Shown: positions 18,601 to 25,918 of the stretch, one piece after another
How the letters are laid out: every line of letters begins with the position of its first letter
Position numbering within the stretch: the first letter of the stretch is position 1
Origin: Chitinophaga sp. H8
Lineage (GTDB): Bacteria; Bacteroidota; Bacteroidia; Chitinophagales; Chitinophagaceae
Length of the DNA: 64,000 bases
NCBI RefSeq assembly: GCF_040567655.1
Contig: NZ_JBEXAC010000001.1
Location: forward strand, 496,001 to 560,000
Reading direction: 5' to 3'
Notes under the pieces: model-generated
The model's input: only the letters and a program-made list of their open reading frames with translations
What the model was told of the DNA's origin: nothing
Database searches by the model: none
Position numbers and translations under genes: made by a program

Positions 18601-18835
18601 AACAAGGTATTTGCAAAACGGGGCTTATCTCAGGTTAAAACAACTGACACTGGGATATACTATTCCTGAACCGATTCTCCGCCGGCTTAAGATCCAGTAT
18701 GTAAGGCTTTACCTTTCAGGAAATAATATTGCAACGCTTACCCGGATGATTAAAATTTCCGATCCGGAACAAGGCGGCTCTTTATACTACCCGCTTAACC
18801 GGAGTCTCTCTGTAGGTGCAAACTTCACTTTTTAA
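15698..18835 (+). CDS. SusC-family TonB-dependent receptor
   Basis: The 1045-residue protein has a signal peptide (about 1-31, ending FSFSQQ) and a carboxypeptidase-regulatory-like beta domain (VNGVVVAEDNTPLEGVSVSV). A TonB-box-like segment VVVGYGTQKKVNLTGAV is followed by a plug (ISSL-type region with VLKDAAAAAIYGARAAYGV) and a long barrel ending in SLSVGANFTF. It imports oligosaccharides across the outer membrane. SusD begins 21 bp downstream. It leads a second PUL with a GH67/GH20-like enzyme and a GH106-type rhamnosidase. No STN domain is present, so there is no sign of direct sigma/anti-sigma coupling. Regulation is unknown; the AraC at 6602 or an unlinked regulator are candidates. Confidence 0.97.
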   Translation: MLVRLSSCFLLRAKILIVALLMLHAQFSFSQQKKTVNGVVVAEDNTPLEGVSVSVKNGSKGTVTSKEGKFAIVAGTGDVLVFSSVNYGTQEITVANEAMIGVIKLIPKNVVLSDIVVVGYGTQKKVNLTGAVATVNSKVLENRPVTNIGEALQGMVSNLNITPGSGAPGKGATFNVRGFTSINGGGPLVLVNGIPMDINLINPADIENVTVLKDAAAAAIYGARAAYGVVLVTTKSGSKEQKPKVSFSANYAVNTPVVKLEMMDAMERMRYMNTGNINSSGQVWGEFDKYGEAAITAHYLDPSQPELFTHPNNPSVWTPSANTDWARELLRDNFPMQQYTASISGGTDKVNYYTSLSYFNQKGIAKHFNENFDRYNVMSNINYKVAKWITVGSKLSVNITSKKYPPNNAINQFPEDYTGFMIYAIPSVPIYTPDGNWYQYGSIPNMVQMRKEGGYRTRDVNNIWLTGNVRMTPVDKVSINMDYSYSTNTRKELDYMRQLPKYDKGGLAGYYPFSNPSAVLRTNTDDKNIVFNAYADYENNFASKHYFKAMAGVNHEQSVTNIANASRKNLIIGSIPYMSLATGDMEVRDGISEASILGVFGRINYSYDDRYLLEINGRYDGTSRFPKNRRFAIFPSFSLGWRIDRERFFGGLSNVVDMLKIRGSYGSLGNQNVQGDYPYIATYGSGQANYLLNGERQMTVTPPGLVSATLTWEKVTQKNIGLDFAMFDNKFTGSADIYRRDTKDMLTKSKTLPAVLAVDEPRENAADLKTTGFDITLGWKDKINDFSYGITLLLSDYTSQITRFDNPRGLIADYYVGKNLGEIWGFETGGIFQTDEAAAALDQTQISGRKRAAGDLWFKDLNDDGKITRGDNTLSNPGDQKVIGNNTPRYSYGVRTEFAWKGFDLEIFLQGVAKRQVVLDNTFYLNAWNNPHWSPLFKDGLDYWSPENREALYPRPWVGQAPDVTAPQTRYLQNGAYLRLKQLTLGYTIPEPILRRLKIQYVRLYLSGNNIATLTRMIKISDPEQGGSLYYPLNRSLSVGANFTF

Positions 18836-18856
18836 GTATAATTAATATTTGCAAAG

Positions 18857-20476
18857 ATGAAAACTAAATATTTGCTTATCGCCGCGGTTACGCTTTTTAC
18901 AGTTGCCTGCAGCAAAGATATGCTCGAGAAATATCCGCAGGATAAGATCAACGATATGAACTTCTGGAATGCTGCTTCAGAAGTAACGATGTATGCCAAC
19001 CAGTTTTATTCATCTTTTACGAAGGAGTATATCTGGCAATATGATAATTACACTGATAATAATGCGCCTAATAACCGTAATGCCTATATATGGGGGGAAA
19101 GCGTAGTGCCTGTAACAGGTGGAGGTTGGGGAAAAACGGACTGGGAACGTATCAGGGGATGTAACTATGCCTTGCAACGGGTAGCCCGGATGGCAAGGAC
19201 ATCCGAACTGGATGTTGCCGAAGCAGAATTGCGCTTTTTTAAGTCGTATTATTACCTGGAAAAAGTAAAACGGTTTGGTGACGTTCCCTGGTTTGATAAA
19301 GATCTGCAAACAAACTCGGAAGAATTGTATAAAGGAAGGGATGCCAGGAAAGTGGTCGTAGCCAATATTTTATCCGATCTGGATTATGCTGTTCAACATC
19401 TTCCGCCTACTTCACCAACCGACAGGTTAACCAAATATGCCGCACTTGCATTAAAAGCAGAGACCTGTCTGTTTGAGGGAACGTTCCGTAAATATCACGG
19501 TCTCGGTGATTTTGAAGAACTTTTACGGCAGGCGGCTAACTCCTGCGAAGAGATTATGAAAACTGGTATATTCAGTTTGTATACCACGGGGAAGCCTAAT
19601 GAGGACTATTTTAATCTTTTTGTTCAGTATGAGTTAAAAGGAAACCCTGAAGGTATATTGGTTGATCGGTATATTACCAATAAAAGGATGAATAACGACG
19701 TGCGCAAAATAGGAGAGGCGCAAACAGGATTTACAAAAGATTTTGTGGAATCCTATTTATGTAAAGACGGATTACCCATTTCTTTGAGTAAATTGTATAA
19801 AGGGGATGCGCGTTTTGAAGACGAGTTTGTGGACAGGGATCCAAGAATGGCGCAAACTGTTTATAATAGCGACAGGCCTTACAGGATCTATGATGACGGA
19901 TCTGTAATGTATAAGCCCATGCCGCAGTTTGACCTGCTTTTTTGTCCAACCAGCTATAATATCATTAAAGGGTATTCCCCTTATGAAAAAGACCGTCAGG
20001 AAAACCAGGGAGTGATTGATCATTTTGTTTACCGTTATGGAGTCATCCTGGTGAGCTATGCCGAAGCCAAAGCTGAATTGGGCGAATGCACCCAGGACGT
20101 TTTGGATAAATCGATAAATCTGTTAAGAAGCAGGGTGGGAATGCCCCCGCTTATGGTGGCAGTTGGTTTTGTTGACCCCAACTGGCCTAAATGGGAAGTG
20201 GCTGTATCTCCCTTGATCAATGAAATACGGAGAGAACGCAGGGTAGAATGCTGTGAGGAAGCAATACGATTTGATGACCTGGTAAGATGGAAAGCAGGAA
20301 AATTACTGGAAAATCCAAAAACGCAGTATGGTGCACTTGATCCGGCTACTGCAAGCTACCGGGTAATTTATCCAGGCTTTGAGCGAAAATGGAATGATAA
20401 GCTGTACCTGTATCCGATACCCTCTCAGGAGATATCTTTAAATCCGGCACTGAAACAAAACCACGGCTGGGAATAA
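18857..20476 (+). CDS. SusD/RagB-family glycan-binding lipoprotein
   Basis: The 539-residue protein starts with a short lipoprotein signal (LFTVAC, Cys at about residue 18). It has the SusD features IRGCNYALQRVARM, ELRFFKSYYYLEKVKRFGDVPW, RRERRVECCEEAIRFDDLVRWK and LYPIPSQEISLNP near the end. It pairs with the SusC encoded just upstream and should bind the same glycan at the cell surface. It is a distant paralogue of the SusD at 779 and of the one at 32409, with quite different middle sequences, consistent with different ligands for the three PULs. Confidence 0.96.
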   Translation: MKTKYLLIAAVTLFTVACSKDMLEKYPQDKINDMNFWNAASEVTMYANQFYSSFTKEYIWQYDNYTDNNAPNNRNAYIWGESVVPVTGGGWGKTDWERIRGCNYALQRVARMARTSELDVAEAELRFFKSYYYLEKVKRFGDVPWFDKDLQTNSEELYKGRDARKVVVANILSDLDYAVQHLPPTSPTDRLTKYAALALKAETCLFEGTFRKYHGLGDFEELLRQAANSCEEIMKTGIFSLYTTGKPNEDYFNLFVQYELKGNPEGILVDRYITNKRMNNDVRKIGEAQTGFTKDFVESYLCKDGLPISLSKLYKGDARFEDEFVDRDPRMAQTVYNSDRPYRIYDDGSVMYKPMPQFDLLFCPTSYNIIKGYSPYEKDRQENQGVIDHFVYRYGVILVSYAEAKAELGECTQDVLDKSINLLRSRVGMPPLMVAVGFVDPNWPKWEVAVSPLINEIRRERRVECCEEAIRFDDLVRWKAGKLLENPKTQYGALDPATASYRVIYPGFERKWNDKLYLYPIPSQEISLNPALKQNHGWE

Positions 20477-20509
20477 AGTATTGGTATCCACAATTTGTAT
20501 GAAATAAAT

Positions 20510-22183
20510 ATGACGCATATTATGTTAAAATTTGTAAGCCTGGTTCTTTTATTGTGTATTTCCCTGGGAGCAAATTGCCAGGTCCGTTCTGTCAGAGTGA
20601 TATTGCCGAAAGAGCGCAGTGCCATGATGGACACTACAAAGGCGATTCTCATTAAACAACTTAAAAACAGATCCGGTGTAAAAATTGTAAATGATACTAC
20701 GGCTGAACTCACTATTGAGTTAGGCCGTGGAGGAACCGGGGGCGCAGAATCTTTCAGTATCCAGGATAAGGGTAAAAGACATATTCAGATAACAGGCGCT
20801 GATGATCCTGGAATATTGTATGGGACAGGGAAATTTCTACGGACTTCCCGGTTTGATCAAAATAGTTTTACTCCTGGAACATGGCGTGGATCTTCCGCTC
20901 CTTCCGGAAAAGTAAGGGGCATCTACCTGGCTACCCACTTTAATAACTTTTATGAAGCAGCACCTATTGGAGAAGTGCAGAACTATGTGGAAGAATTGGC
21001 GCTTTGGGGAGTGAATTATATCGTGATTCATTTTGCACATTGGCAGTATACTTCCTATTATGATGCGGATGCACAGCAGGCGCTTACCAGGTTCAGGGAG
21101 ATTATGGGAATAGCCAGGGCCTGTGGTATGAAGGTGGGATTGTTACAGGTGCCTAATCAGGGATTTAAATATACCAGGAATGAATTTCTCAATACGCCGG
21201 TGCCGGATGAGCTGGGCAGAAGAGGGCATTTTGGTGTAAATCTTGATCCATCGAATGAAGGAGCTAATAAACTATTGAAAGAAAACTGGCACTACTTACT
21301 GGAACAGTTTAAAGATATGGGCCTGGACGTTGTCGCCTTCTTCCCTTATGATGAAGGAGGTTGTGGTTGTGATAAATGCTGGCCCTGGGGGGCGAAAGGG
21401 TATCCCAAAATATGCAGGGAACTGACGGAGATGGCGAAGGTACAATTTCCTGCTGCTAAAATAGTATTGGGAACATGGATGTATGATACTCCTGAGGCAG
21501 GTGAATGGGAAGGGCTGACCAATCTTCTGAAAAAAGATAACAGCTGGCTGGACTATATAATGGCGGATGCTCATGAAGATTTTCCCAGGTACCCGTTGGA
21601 CAAAGGCGTACCCGGTAATTTGCCGTTAGTAAATTTTCCGGAAATCAGTATGTGGGGACAGCATCCCTGGGGAGGCTTTGGAACAAATCCTTTGGTACAC
21701 CGATTACAAAGACTGTGGGATCAAACCAGCAATAAATTATCCGGAGGGTTCCCATATTCGGAAGGCATTTATGATGATATGAATAAAGTGATTTGTGCCC
21801 AGCTTTATTGGGGGAAGGAGAAAGTTTCCACTACAGGGATCATCAAGGAATATGTGGCCTATGAATATGGTCAGGATGTTGTGGATGAAGTAACAAAGGC
21901 GATAGAGATACTGGAATCCAACCATGTTCGTAAGCAAATTAAAGCAAGTGCGATAGAAGCATTTAAATTGATAGTGCAGGCAGAGAAAAAGATCACCCCG
22001 CAGGTAGCGAAGTCATGGCGTTGGCGCATATTATATTTACGCGCACTTATTGACCAGGAAATGTATAAGCGTGGAGGTAGGCTGGAAGGAGAAGTGCTTA
22101 AAGCAGCATTTAATGAGCTGACGGAAATCTATCACGCAGAAAATGCACATTCCAGACCCATTCATCCTCCTGTGATCAAATAG
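20510..22183 (+). CDS. GH67/GH20-like glycoside hydrolase, exported
   Basis: The reading frame is open from a TTG at 20495, but the ATGs at 20510 and 20522 fit the signal peptide better (MLKFVSLVLLLCISLGANC). A small beta/alpha N-terminal domain of the type found in GH20, GH67 and GH84 enzymes follows, with GRGGTGGAESFSI and GILYGTGKFLRTSRF. The TIM barrel then begins at about residue 120 (GIYLATHFNNFYEA, NYIVIHFAHWQY). Motifs around FFPYDEGGCGCDKCW look like an active-site loop with acidic residues and three nearby cysteines. Alpha-glucuronidases (GH67) share the layout, but the barrel is too different for a firm assignment. Next to a GH106 enzyme and a SusC/D pair it likely removes a side group from the same glycan. 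Confidence 0.65.
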   Translation: MTHIMLKFVSLVLLLCISLGANCQVRSVRVILPKERSAMMDTTKAILIKQLKNRSGVKIVNDTTAELTIELGRGGTGGAESFSIQDKGKRHIQITGADDPGILYGTGKFLRTSRFDQNSFTPGTWRGSSAPSGKVRGIYLATHFNNFYEAAPIGEVQNYVEELALWGVNYIVIHFAHWQYTSYYDADAQQALTRFREIMGIARACGMKVGLLQVPNQGFKYTRNEFLNTPVPDELGRRGHFGVNLDPSNEGANKLLKENWHYLLEQFKDMGLDVVAFFPYDEGGCGCDKCWPWGAKGYPKICRELTEMAKVQFPAAKIVLGTWMYDTPEAGEWEGLTNLLKKDNSWLDYIMADAHEDFPRYPLDKGVPGNLPLVNFPEISMWGQHPWGGFGTNPLVHRLQRLWDQTSNKLSGGFPYSEGIYDDMNKVICAQLYWGKEKVSTTGIIKEYVAYEYGQDVVDEVTKAIEILESNHVRKQIKASAIEAFKLIVQAEKKITPQVAKSWRWRILYLRALIDQEMYKRGGRLEGEVLKAAFNELTEIYHAENAHSRPIHPPVIK

Positions 22184-22247
22184 CAGCCCGATCCTTATTT
22201 AGAAAGTCTGACAATAATGGGCATACGTACATGCCTGTTGAAAAAAG

Positions 22248-25034
22248 ATGAAATACAGATTATACAAAGTAATAGCCTGTTGGGGCATTGTGCTGATGTT
22301 ATTGCCGGCTTGTTCATACAGAGTTAGCCGGGCGGAACGGACATGGCCACACCCAACGTTAACAGCGAAGCCGTGGACGCGCTGGTGGTGGCTGGGTAAT
22401 GATGTAGAGAAACAGCATATCTCCTGGAACCTCTCCGAGATGCAAAAAGCAGGATTTGGCGGAACGGAAATAACACCCATATACGGTGTGCAAGGGAGAG
22501 AAAATAACGAAATTCAATTCCTTTCACCGAAGTGGATGGATATGTATTCCTATACCATGAAAGAGGCGGAACGGTTGGGGATGATGACCGATTTGAATAA
22601 CGGTACCGGCTGGCCGTTTGGAGGGCCGGGAGTGAAAATTGAGGATGCTGCCGTAAAGGCGGTGTTTCATACCTATACAATTGATGGTAACCGGCAGGCA
22701 GATTTAAAAATAACTCCTGGTACGAAGGAACCGGCTGAATTATCGGTTGTGATGGCTTATGGTCCGGATGGCCAACGTCTGGATGTTACGGCTTCCTTTT
22801 TGCCGGACAATACACTGCACTGGATACCTCCTGCTGGTGGCAAGTGGAAGATTATCGCTGTTTTCAACGGTAAAACAATGCAAACTGTAAAAAGAGCTGC
22901 TCCGGGAGGAGAAGGGCTGGTCATTAACCATTTTTCCAGGAAAGCTTTAACAGATTACCTCTGGCGGTTCGATAGCATGTTTTCGTCCACCGGAAGTAAG
23001 TATCCTCATACTTTTTTTAATGATTCCTATGAGGTATATGGCGCAGACTGGTCTGAAAATATGTTCAGTGAATTTGAACAAAGACGGGGGTATAGATTAC
23101 AGGATTATTTACCAGAGCTGTTACGTCAGGGGAGTGATACCAGCCTGTGTGCGAGAGTGGTCGCTGATTACCGGGAAACATTGTCGGATATGCTGCTACA
23201 CAACTTTACCGAGCCATGGAACCAATGGGTACATGATAAAGGAAGTATTACGCGCAACCAGGCACATGGATCACCTGGAAATGTCATAGACTTGTATGCA
23301 GCTGCTGACATTCCTGAATGCGAAGCGTGGAGCACCTGGTTTAATATACCCGGGTTACGGTACGATAGTGGTATGACTCCACAGCAGCCTGGTACTGTTG
23401 GCCTTAAATTTGCCTCTTCTGCTGCCCACCTGACCGGGAAACCATATACTTCTTCTGAAACATTTACCTGGCTTACAGAGCATTTCCGTACCGCTCTATC
23501 CCAGTGCAAGCCGATGTTGGATATGCTGTTTGTTGCAGGGGTCAATCATGTATATTTTCACGGCACCCCATATACGCCAAAGGATGCTGCTTGGCCGGGG
23601 TGGCTTTTCTATGCCTCAGTAAACTTTTCTCCTTTTAATACTATCTGGAAGGACCTCAAAAGCATGAATGACTATATTACAAAATGCCAGTCATTCCTCC
23701 AGCAAGGGCAGCCGGATAATGAATTGCTGGTCTATTTTCCAATGTACGACGTGTGGCATAAAGAGGGTGGACTTTTTCTTCCTTTCGATATCGGTAAAAA
23801 ACTTTCTCCTGCATTTGACTCTGTTGTCAGGGCTATTTCCACCGGAGGTTACGATGCTGATTATATATCAGACAGGTTTATCAGACAGGCCGCTGTTGAG
23901 AATGGGCAAATTGTATTGCCAGGAGGAAAATATAAGACCCTCATTGTACCGAGGTGCCAGTTGATACCGTTAGAAACATTGGAAAAACTACTTTTGCTTG
24001 CAAAGGAAGGTGCCACTATTGCGTTCCTGGGCGAATTGCCTGCAGATGTGCCCGGATTCAATCAGCTCATAGGCAGACGGGAGCGGTTGCGGGCGCTGAA
24101 AGCACAGCTTCCGGACCCTGTTAAGCACTTTGGTGCAACAACACAAACACGCTTTTATAAGGGGCGTATAATGACAAGCCTGGATTCCGACAGCCTTTTG
24201 CTGTTTACTGGGGCTAAAGCAGAAAAGGCAAAGGCTGAGTTCGGCCTGGATTATATCCGTCGCAAATATGATAAAGGCCATATTTATTTTATGACAATGT
24301 TACAGAACAGGAGCGTGGATAGCTGGGTACCCCTGGGGGTAAAAGCCAGAGCTGTACTGCGCTTTGATCCCTTAACGGGCGAATATGGGAAAGCTGCTAT
24401 TCGCAGCGAGAATGGTATAACGGCCGTTTATTTACAATTATTACCTGGCGAATCTGTGATACTGAAAACATTTTCTGATAATGATGTTGCCATTCCGATG
24501 CTTCCCGCATTTCAATATAGTGCCCCTGCATTTAGCCTTGAGGGGGCATGGAAGCTTAGATTTACCGATGGTGATCCTATTATAAAGGGAGAGTATGATA
24601 TGCCAGGTAGTCCTGTTCCGTGGACAACGCTTGCTGTAACTGGCGCCGACGCATATGCGGGTACAGCAAGGTATACGCTTACATTCTCACTGCCAGATAC
24701 CGCTGATGAGTGGGAGCTGGACTTTGGTTCGCTGGCAGAGAGCGCACACGTGTTTGTTAATGGGCAGGATGCAGGCACAGTCTGGAGTATACCGTACAGG
24801 ATGCGGATTGGCAAATTCCTGAAGAATGGTAGCAATATCATAGAAGTAGATGTCACAAATCTACCGTTTAACCGTATCCGGTATTTCGATCAACAGGGAA
24901 TAAAATGGAGAATATTTAAAGATATTAATATTGTGAATACAGCCTACAAGGATGCGTCTTATGGATCCTGGCCCCTTGCGGTTTCAGGTTTGATCCAGCC
25001 GGTAAAGCTCAGACCGCTCTTCAGGAAACAATAG
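22248..25034 (+). CDS. GH106-like alpha-L-rhamnosidase family protein, exported
   Basis: The 928-residue protein has a lipoprotein-type signal (LMLLPACS). It opens with the block seen in GH106 and related rhamnosidases: RWWWLGNDVEK, GFGGTEITPIYGV, LSPKWMDMYSYTMKEAERLG and DLNNGTGWPFGGPG. The central barrel has FFNDSYEVYGADW, ASETFTWL-like sequence and NHVYFHGTPYTP. The C-terminus is a beta-sandwich (LDFGSLAESAHVFVNGQDAG, EVDVTNLPFNRIRYFDQQG) like galactose-binding or sugar-binding accessory domains. GH106 enzymes release alpha-L-rhamnose from pectic or gum glycans. Catalytic Glu residues were not assigned. It is the last gene of the second PUL. Confidence 0.85.
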   Translation: MKYRLYKVIACWGIVLMLLPACSYRVSRAERTWPHPTLTAKPWTRWWWLGNDVEKQHISWNLSEMQKAGFGGTEITPIYGVQGRENNEIQFLSPKWMDMYSYTMKEAERLGMMTDLNNGTGWPFGGPGVKIEDAAVKAVFHTYTIDGNRQADLKITPGTKEPAELSVVMAYGPDGQRLDVTASFLPDNTLHWIPPAGGKWKIIAVFNGKTMQTVKRAAPGGEGLVINHFSRKALTDYLWRFDSMFSSTGSKYPHTFFNDSYEVYGADWSENMFSEFEQRRGYRLQDYLPELLRQGSDTSLCARVVADYRETLSDMLLHNFTEPWNQWVHDKGSITRNQAHGSPGNVIDLYAAADIPECEAWSTWFNIPGLRYDSGMTPQQPGTVGLKFASSAAHLTGKPYTSSETFTWLTEHFRTALSQCKPMLDMLFVAGVNHVYFHGTPYTPKDAAWPGWLFYASVNFSPFNTIWKDLKSMNDYITKCQSFLQQGQPDNELLVYFPMYDVWHKEGGLFLPFDIGKKLSPAFDSVVRAISTGGYDADYISDRFIRQAAVENGQIVLPGGKYKTLIVPRCQLIPLETLEKLLLLAKEGATIAFLGELPADVPGFNQLIGRRERLRALKAQLPDPVKHFGATTQTRFYKGRIMTSLDSDSLLLFTGAKAEKAKAEFGLDYIRRKYDKGHIYFMTMLQNRSVDSWVPLGVKARAVLRFDPLTGEYGKAAIRSENGITAVYLQLLPGESVILKTFSDNDVAIPMLPAFQYSAPAFSLEGAWKLRFTDGDPIIKGEYDMPGSPVPWTTLAVTGADAYAGTARYTLTFSLPDTADEWELDFGSLAESAHVFVNGQDAGTVWSIPYRMRIGKFLKNGSNIIEVDVTNLPFNRIRYFDQQGIKWRIFKDINIVNTAYKDASYGSWPLAVSGLIQPVKLRPLFRKQ

Positions 25035-25111
25035 TATTTTTCTAATTTTTTCTATAAGCATATTTAAATGGTCATTCACCTCTAAATATTTCCTCTTATT
25101 GTTACAGCATC

Positions 25112-25137
25112 CCCGGCGCCTGCTTAAGGGCGCCGGG
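25112..25137. terminator. GC-rich hairpin between convergent genes (possible terminator)
   Basis: The arms CCCGGCGCC (25112-25120) and GGCGCCGGG (25129-25137) pair perfectly around an 8-base loop. It lies just past the response-regulator stop and between convergent genes, but neither side has a T-run, so its role as an intrinsic terminator is uncertain. Confidence 0.5.
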
Positions 25138-25140
25138 AAT

Positions 25141-25914
25141 TCATTGCGCTCCGGATTTGCCACTCTTCTTCACATATCCTGTTGGCGACACGCCAAACTG
25201 CTTGAAAAAGCTACGGTTAAAATGGTTAGGTGAACTAAACCCTGTTATATAAGAAACTTCAAACACACGGTACTTTCCTTCAGCAAGCAATTCCGCGGCC
25301 TTCTTCAACCTGGTTAAATTAATCAGCTCATGAATAGTCAATTCAGATACTGCTTTGATTTTCCTGTATAACGTGGGCCTGCTTATATTAAGCGCGTCTG
25401 CAATAAACTCGCCATCCAACTGAGGATTGTCCAGGTGTTGCAGGATAATAGCCTTCAGCTGTTCCAGGAATTGTTCATCTGCCTTGTTTTCTGCTACTGT
25501 TGCAATATGTAGCAAAGGTACACTGACAAAATAATCCCTGATTATATTCCGGTTGGCAATGAGATTAGCAATCTGCACTTTCAGATGCCGTGGTGAAAAT
25601 GGTTTGTCGATATAAGCATCCGCACCGGTTTCCAGTCCCTCTATCCTGGACATCAAGGTGTTTTTTGCAGTGAGTAGTACAACCGGGATATGACGGTATG
25701 CTGGGGTCGACTTGATGATTTTACAGAGCTCAAATCCATCTGTTTCCGGCATCATCACATCGCTGATCACCAGTTGTACAGGAGTAGTGGATAGTATTTC
25801 CAGTGCCTGTTTAGCATTCGTTGCCTGGATAATATGATAATCCCCGCCCAGGATTTCATCCACAAATTCCAGGATCTCTTTGTTGTCGTCTACTATCAGC
25901 AGGGCTGGTTGCAT
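25141..25914 (-). CDS. response regulator with AraC-type DNA-binding domain (C-terminal half of a split HTCS)
   Basis: The 257-residue protein has a receiver domain (about 1-120; acidic pair Asp9/Asp10, phospho-acceptor Asp52 in VISDVMMP, Thr82, Lys104). An AraC-type double helix-turn-helix follows at about 155-255 (ISRPTLYRKIKAVSELTIHE; VSYITGFSSPNHFNRSFFKQ). In Bacteroidota hybrid two-component systems these two domains are normally the tail of the sensor kinase polypeptide. Here the ATG lies 4 bp after the kinase stop and in the next frame. It should activate the adjacent SusC/D-GH127 PUL at 29346-36060 once phosphorylated. See the A9 run at 25927-25935: one A fewer would fuse the two genes in frame. 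Confidence 0.93.
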   Translation of the reverse strand: MQPALLIVDDNKEILEFVDEILGGDYHIIQATNAKQALEILSTTPVQLVISDVMMPETDGFELCKIIKSTPAYRHIPVVLLTAKNTLMSRIEGLETGADAYIDKPFSPRHLKVQIANLIANRNIIRDYFVSVPLLHIATVAENKADEQFLEQLKAIILQHLDNPQLDGEFIADALNISRPTLYRKIKAVSELTIHELINLTRLKKAAELLAEGKYRVFEVSYITGFSSPNHFNRSFFKQFGVSPTGYVKKSGKSGAQ

Positions 25915-25918
25915 GGCT

